Source: Arctopsyche grandis
Lineage: Eukaryota; Arthropoda; Insecta; Trichoptera; Hydropsychidae
DNA: 64,000 bases
Reading direction: 5' to 3'
Assembly: GCF_051622035.1 (NCBI RefSeq)
Contig: NC_135358.1
Span: 25,076,501-25,140,500, forward strand
The notes beneath the pieces were generated by a model. It did no database searches. It was not told the origin of the DNA and saw only the letters and a list, made by a program, of their open reading frames with translations. Of this stretch, positions 62,901 through 64,000 are shown piece after piece. Both the position numbers and the translations under genes were made by a program. Positions within the stretch are counted from its first letter, which is position 1. Each line of letters starts with the position of its first letter.

Positions 62901-63569
62901 GATAGGAGTCTCGGCTCCTCACGGTGTAACAGGTATTAACTTTTGGAATCAAAACTCTCATGTTGGATTAATTTTTAATTTGGTACAATATGTACATCGT
63001 TTTTCAGGTAATTTGAGACGATTCATGATCCAGTCTCTGGATGCGTTCAAAGAAAACTCAGAACTGCTTCTGGCAGCTATGGAAGTCTTTGTGCGTGAAC
63101 CTACCATCGATTGGTTGCCATACTTGAGCAATTCTACTTCTAATTGGTCGCCACGAGATAAAGTATACATTTCATATTGCACACATCGATCCACTCCTAT
63201 CTGCATTTATTGTAAATGAGGTTTTGAATTGTTGATAGATAAATCAATGCAGGAGAAAATTATTCGGAGTGATCCCGGCTGTTATCACATTGGAGGATCT
63301 TCAAATGAGAACCACGAATACAGAGTTCGTTGAATATTATTGTGCCGCTGTTAAAGCGTCTCTAGATTCATTCCGGGATTTGATAGACGCACCCGATACA
63401 GTTTTAACTACCAGTCAACAGGTGATGAAGATTAGTAATTATCAATTGCATACATTCTTTTAAGAGTTTAAACAAATTGAATTCTCTTTAGGTGAATTGC
63501 CTTATAAATCAAGCGACAGATGCAGGAATTCTTTCGATCACATACAACGGCTGGGAACCATGGTTGTAA
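35935..63569 (+). CDS. PRKDC: DNA-dependent protein kinase catalytic subunit (DNA-PKcs), 53 exons, 4,122 aa
   Basis: Key enzyme of non-homologous end joining, recruited to DNA ends by Ku. Exons: 35935-36061, 36582-36772, 42036-42222, 42380-42625, 42692-42906, 42983-43252, 43445-43609, 43683-43931, 43999-44340, 44416-44535, 44609-44722, 44797-44965, 45046-45188, 45276-45396, 45477-45679, 45751-45922, 46837-48434, 48515-48765, 48841-49007, 49322-49524, 49606-49746, 49815-49996, 50078-50240, 50317-50574, 50699-50929, 51709-51834, 52013-52946, 53014-53311, 53548-53715, 53795-54043, 54121-54240, 54307-54413, 55398-55540, 56547-56947, 57026-57180, 58362-58655, 58741-58964, 59031-59200, 59277-59480, 59549-59673, 59767-59964, 60039-60415, 60495-60703, 60777-60901, 60990-61130, 61201-61442, 61509-61785, 62342-62498, 62578-62681, 62756-62932, 63008-63162, 63239-63421, 63492-63569. 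Phases agree throughout. N-terminal and middle parts are helical repeats; RLSHCAAYKCLYAI and DGDYPDIQINL match conserved DNA-PKcs blocks; FAT, kinase and FATC follow. Two introns appear to be GC-AG. Poly(A) signal at 63616. Confidence 0.93.
37305..38351 (+). CDS. Retrotransposon ORF1 protein with N-terminal PHD-type zinc finger
   Basis: 348 aa. Residues 3-53 hold a Cys4-His-Cys3 arrangement (CYKC, CELC, HHDC, WRCVSC), a PHD-like finger common in ORF1 of CR1-related elements. Residues about 85-165 form a predicted coiled coil with regular hydrophobics, ending QDQFSRKNNVEISGIP, a block found in many insect LINE ORF1 proteins. A Gln run (QQQQQ) interrupts the C-terminal nucleic-acid-binding region. 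The protein likely coats the element RNA. Function is inferred from the family. Confidence 0.85.
   Translation: MICYKCKSVVLLTNYVLCELCEEPFHHDCVGISETKYKKMTSKNKEKWRCVSCRIHPNPLPPSQSSSLMLSSQDSVISPQPSLFDILNEIKCFRADFNTMKNEFENIKSVITDINNKLFTIEAKSDEFDGRLTTAEKKISCFSDVNKGLIEAQNTIVELKQENNLQDQFSRKNNVEISGIPMKKGENLVSILYDLCAVVGHKLCDTDIDTIHRVRPYPSQGVAGSQQQQQREGNSDVSVRTSSVVVRFTQRRRKDLLMAAVRARRGITTNDINIPGPPTTLYVTDHLTPTNKLLLKRARQLKTEYNYAYLWVKDCKIMIRKKCELQYHTNLKRIRSLQNQMTKCNIKF
38714..41566 (+). CDS. Retrotransposon ORF2: endonuclease and reverse transcriptase
   Basis: From the ATG of MSSNRLVIYYQNVRGL the protein is 950 aa; an upstream in-frame ATG at 38534 adds a hydrophobic stretch that looks like read-through of leader. 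The N-terminal apurinic-type endonuclease shows QNVRGL, LSETWLN, GGGVIIAVKN and LGDYNLP. The reverse transcriptase shows YRPISKLSVISKIFEK, QHGFFKGRSVETNL, TDFSKAFDKINH, GVPQGSHLGPLFFLLYINDI and the catalytic YADD. The tail SLGFLLRSTKPF...VRSHLEFASIIW is typical of CR1/Jockey-group elements. No frameshift or stop is seen, so it may be active. Confidence 0.92.
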   Translation: MSSNRLVIYYQNVRGLRTKSDSFLQNVLVNNYDIICLSETWLNDSFNNSEFFDARYQVFRRDRDYSLHNQIFGGGVIIAVKNNLPSVIQNNWLTSTEDLWITITTKFFKLNICTVYIPPGNSHQTLLVTHLNKVSDLITNYPEDRFILLGDYNLPTIDWTKYDSNLHLFPSNCINFSSLSFTQFLSYNKLYQYNYLSNTNNRILDLAISSFPLYISRADSTLIHEDSHHLSFCISIIYNKSSPLNYNYNKTFLFRKADYATIIPILSDINWNSLLSNLNIDLACKKFYDTLQNIIECHVPFTLKSKRTKYPPWFTSSLIKIIKEKNKFHKKFKIYSNPLDYQSFSLLRARIKKYSLICFRNYISLIQNNIKTNPKSFWSYINSKKNTSSSYPSVMYYGNKSASHGSEICTIFADYFDSTFNRDSTINLSISNTDTSSCNLSTFHFDLSTVLSHINSLNVNLGAGCDGLPSFFLVKCAVPLSLPITILFNLSMSNGKFPDYWKLSYITPIFKKGDKNLIENYRPISKLSVISKIFEKIIYNFLFSNFKNYIIPEQHGFFKGRSVETNLLNFTSTLTSYMDKRIQIDVVYTDFSKAFDKINHNLLLNKLWSLGIRGNLFRWISSYILNRHQIIILNGFRSSLRHIPSGVPQGSHLGPLFFLLYINDISYIFKHSFILLYADDLKIYKPIYTIDDCHKIQEDLDRFSIYCLNNDLFINLEKCSILNFTRNKSIITNQYQLNHSILNTSSSIKDLGVILNNKLDFSEHISFITNKAFKSLGFLLRSTKPFNDPYVLKLLYFSFVRSHLEFASIIWSPFYLSHINCIEKVQLKFIKSLRYLFPTYTHSTVSDILKILSFNNLSVRRRHSDAIFFFKLINGFLDCSDLLNKVNFRIPVRYPRRVTLFSLDPFNTNSQKYFYLQRVYRMFNGELNEVDLFGISLHQFRSNIKRILTD
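46425..46760. mobile_element. MITE with GGGCGAAAACACACT ends, copy 1, in DNA-PKcs intron 16
   Basis: Ends TTAAGGGCGAAAACACACT and the complement of TTAGGGCGAAAACACACT. It is about 336 bp with no coding frame. The second copy (54771-55106) lies in intron 32 in the opposite orientation and has the same length. Confidence 0.8.
50946..51642. mobile_element. Foldback-type element with ~145-bp inverted ends of GCTCAC subrepeats, in DNA-PKcs intron 25
   Basis: A 697-bp element starts GGTGTCACG and ends GCAGAACC, flanked by an exact 9-bp duplication TTATTATTT (50937-50945, 51643-51651). Each end has about 145 bp of inverted repeat composed of degenerate 14-16-bp units such as GGACATTACACTCACA and GACAAATCACTCACGC. 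The centre is AT-rich and non-coding. Same architecture, GGT/ACC termini and 9-bp duplication as the element at 3842-4371. It begins 16 bp inside the intron. Confidence 0.85.
53336..53529. mobile_element. MITE, GGTAAACGGATTATTGCGC family, copy 5, in DNA-PKcs intron 28
   Basis: It begins ATGGTTCTGTGATTATTCCG and ends GCGCAATAATCCGTTTACC, with interior GAACATCTGGCACCCGAAAA. It fills nearly the whole 236-bp intron and stops 18 bp before the next exon. Confidence 0.65.
54434..55341. mobile_element. Degenerate hAT-like element (AGTGGCGTAGC ends) hosting another MITE
   Basis: Left AGTGGCGTAGCAAGGG with GGCCCGGGG close by, right CTTGCTATGTCACT. The ends are imperfectly complementary. The inner MITE at 54771-55106 splits it. 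It lies in DNA-PKcs intron 32, which is otherwise without features. Confidence 0.5.
54771..55106. mobile_element. MITE with GGCGAAAACACACT ends, copy 2
   Basis: It begins TTAGGCCGAAAACACACTGA, and its right end is the complement of TAAGAGCGAAAACACACT. It shares TGTCCTTGGCT, ATCACTGTCAAGC and ACACTCCAGG segments with copy 1 in inverted orientation. Confidence 0.8.
55590..56256. mobile_element. hAT-type element with CAGTGCTACTCAAA ends in DNA-PKcs intron 33
   Basis: Starts CAGTGCTACTCAAACTATGG and ends TTTGAGTAGCACTG; CTGGTCCG motifs lie in both subterminal regions. The flanks CATTAAAT and CATTAAAC agree in 7 of 8 positions. It is 667 bp with no long frame; GTCCGCAGCCCAG near the end is typical of hAT MITEs. 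Confidence 0.82.
57249..57540 (+). mobile_element. tRNA-derived SINE in DNA-PKcs intron 35
   Basis: The head has Pol III promoter boxes: A box TGGCTCGTTGG (about 57252) and B box GGGTTCGATCCC (57294-57305), with AGGTC before the B box as in tRNAs. It does not fold as a complete tRNA, since the acceptor stem is not paired. A non-tRNA body with CATCCTACCCACTATGTC follows. Confidence 0.65.
57952..58190. mobile_element. hAT-type MITE with CAGAGCATCGTAAC ends in DNA-PKcs intron 35
   Basis: A perfect 14-bp terminal inverted repeat, CAGAGCATCGTAAC and GTTACGATGCTCTG, is flanked by AGATAGAT and ACATAGAT (7 of 8 match). 239 bp, non-coding. Confidence 0.82.
61509..63162 (+). other. DNA-PKcs PI3K-like kinase domain exons (47-51)
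   Basis: These exons encode residues about 3747-4036. The ATP-binding lysine is in FLIKRGEDLRQDERI. The catalytic loop reads GIGDRHMSN with Asp3929 and Asn3934 in place. The metal-binding motif reads GIDFDSAF (3948-3950), so the usual DFG is DFD. PELMPFRL and FVREPTIDW follow as in vertebrate DNA-PKcs. The exon boundary after 61785 uses a GC donor. Confidence 0.88.
63492..63569 (+). other. DNA-PKcs terminal exon, FATC domain
   Basis: It encodes VNCLINQATDAGILSITYNG followed by WEPWL and a stop. Terminal QATD and GWEPW are characteristic of the DNA-PKcs FATC end, which separates it from ATM, ATR and SMG1. Confidence 0.9.
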
Positions 63570-63621
63570 TTTTAATCAAATATAATTTGAATTTATGAAT
63601 ACAATATTTCTTACAAATAAA

Positions 63622-64000
63622 TGGATTTTTATGAAATTTCTACTACATATTCAATTTCTTGAGTATCTGTGTTAAGGTACATAGTTACGTACGTAACTGC
63701 ATGCATGCATTTTGCACAAGCATGTAAAGGGTCCCTAGTACCACCACATGGCACAAGCATACTTGAACAGTGTCAGACGATGTGCTCGCTTTGGCTGATC
63801 TTTTCCTGGGTTTTAAAAGAAAAATACGAAGGAAAAAACGTGGCACTTGGTGTAAAGACTGGTTTATGAAAAGAAAAACCTATTTTCATACTAACTTACT
63901 GAAGTGAATTGAAAATATATCCTTGTGCATAATTACCTCCGAATGAACGAAGAAACTTATTTGAATCTTTTGTTACTTGTCATACCTTTTATTAAAAAGC
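63622..64000. other. Downstream flank, nothing recognised
   Basis: An open stretch (63669-63869) has no recognisable motif. ACGTAACTGCATGCATGC forms a small palindromic patch near 63695. Confidence 0.4.

Noticed and set aside
61509-63569. ATM, ATR or SMG1 identity for the large kinase
   Set aside because: The GWEPW terminus, PELMPFRL and the near-constant offset to vertebrate DNA-PKcs fit DNA-PKcs only.

Overview
This window is AT-rich nuclear DNA from an insect. The evidence is many short introns with GT-AG ends, sugar-type gustatory receptors, abundant TACATA/TATG microsatellites, and a dense cover of small DNA transposons and non-LTR retrotransposons. A moth, butterfly or close relative is my best guess, but I cannot fix the order from sequence alone.

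Left half (about 2-26 kb): three sugar gustatory receptor genes lie head to tail on the + strand, here called GrA (2211-6454), GrB (10701-15055) and GrC (18538-25943). GrB and GrC have 12 coding exons each with nearly identical exon lengths (481 and 475 aa). They also share flanking sequence, so they are a tandem segmental duplication. GrA is an older paralogue with two exons fused, and its first exon was not found. An inverted, frameshifted copy of two GrA exons lies at 905-1452. GrC intron 9 has swollen to 4.5 kb by nested insertions, the innermost carrying a 2.2-kb tandem array with very GC-rich 143-bp and 90-bp units.

Middle (26-36 kb): a five-exon gene for mitochondrial ribosomal protein bL9m (27513-28838, +), then a minus-strand gene for a 618-aa low-complexity acidic protein with a 19-aa triplicated repeat (30812-32746). 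A ~1-kb foldback repeat (about 34228-35193) and a hAT MITE (35342-35585) follow.

Right half (35.9-63.6 kb): one very large + strand gene for the DNA-dependent protein kinase catalytic subunit (DNA-PKcs). I reconstructed 53 exons that stay in frame to 4,122 residues, close to the vertebrate length of about 4,130. It covers the N-terminal helical repeats, FAT, kinase and FATC regions. Intron 2 holds a LINE with both ORFs open (about 36.83-42.0 kb). Other introns hold MITEs, including a 9-bp-TSD foldback-type element whose inverted ends are built from ~15-bp subrepeats, as in an element in GrA intron 3.

The genes are functionally unrelated neighbours: sweet-taste reception, mitochondrial translation, and end-joining DNA repair. 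What ties the window together is transposon activity in introns.
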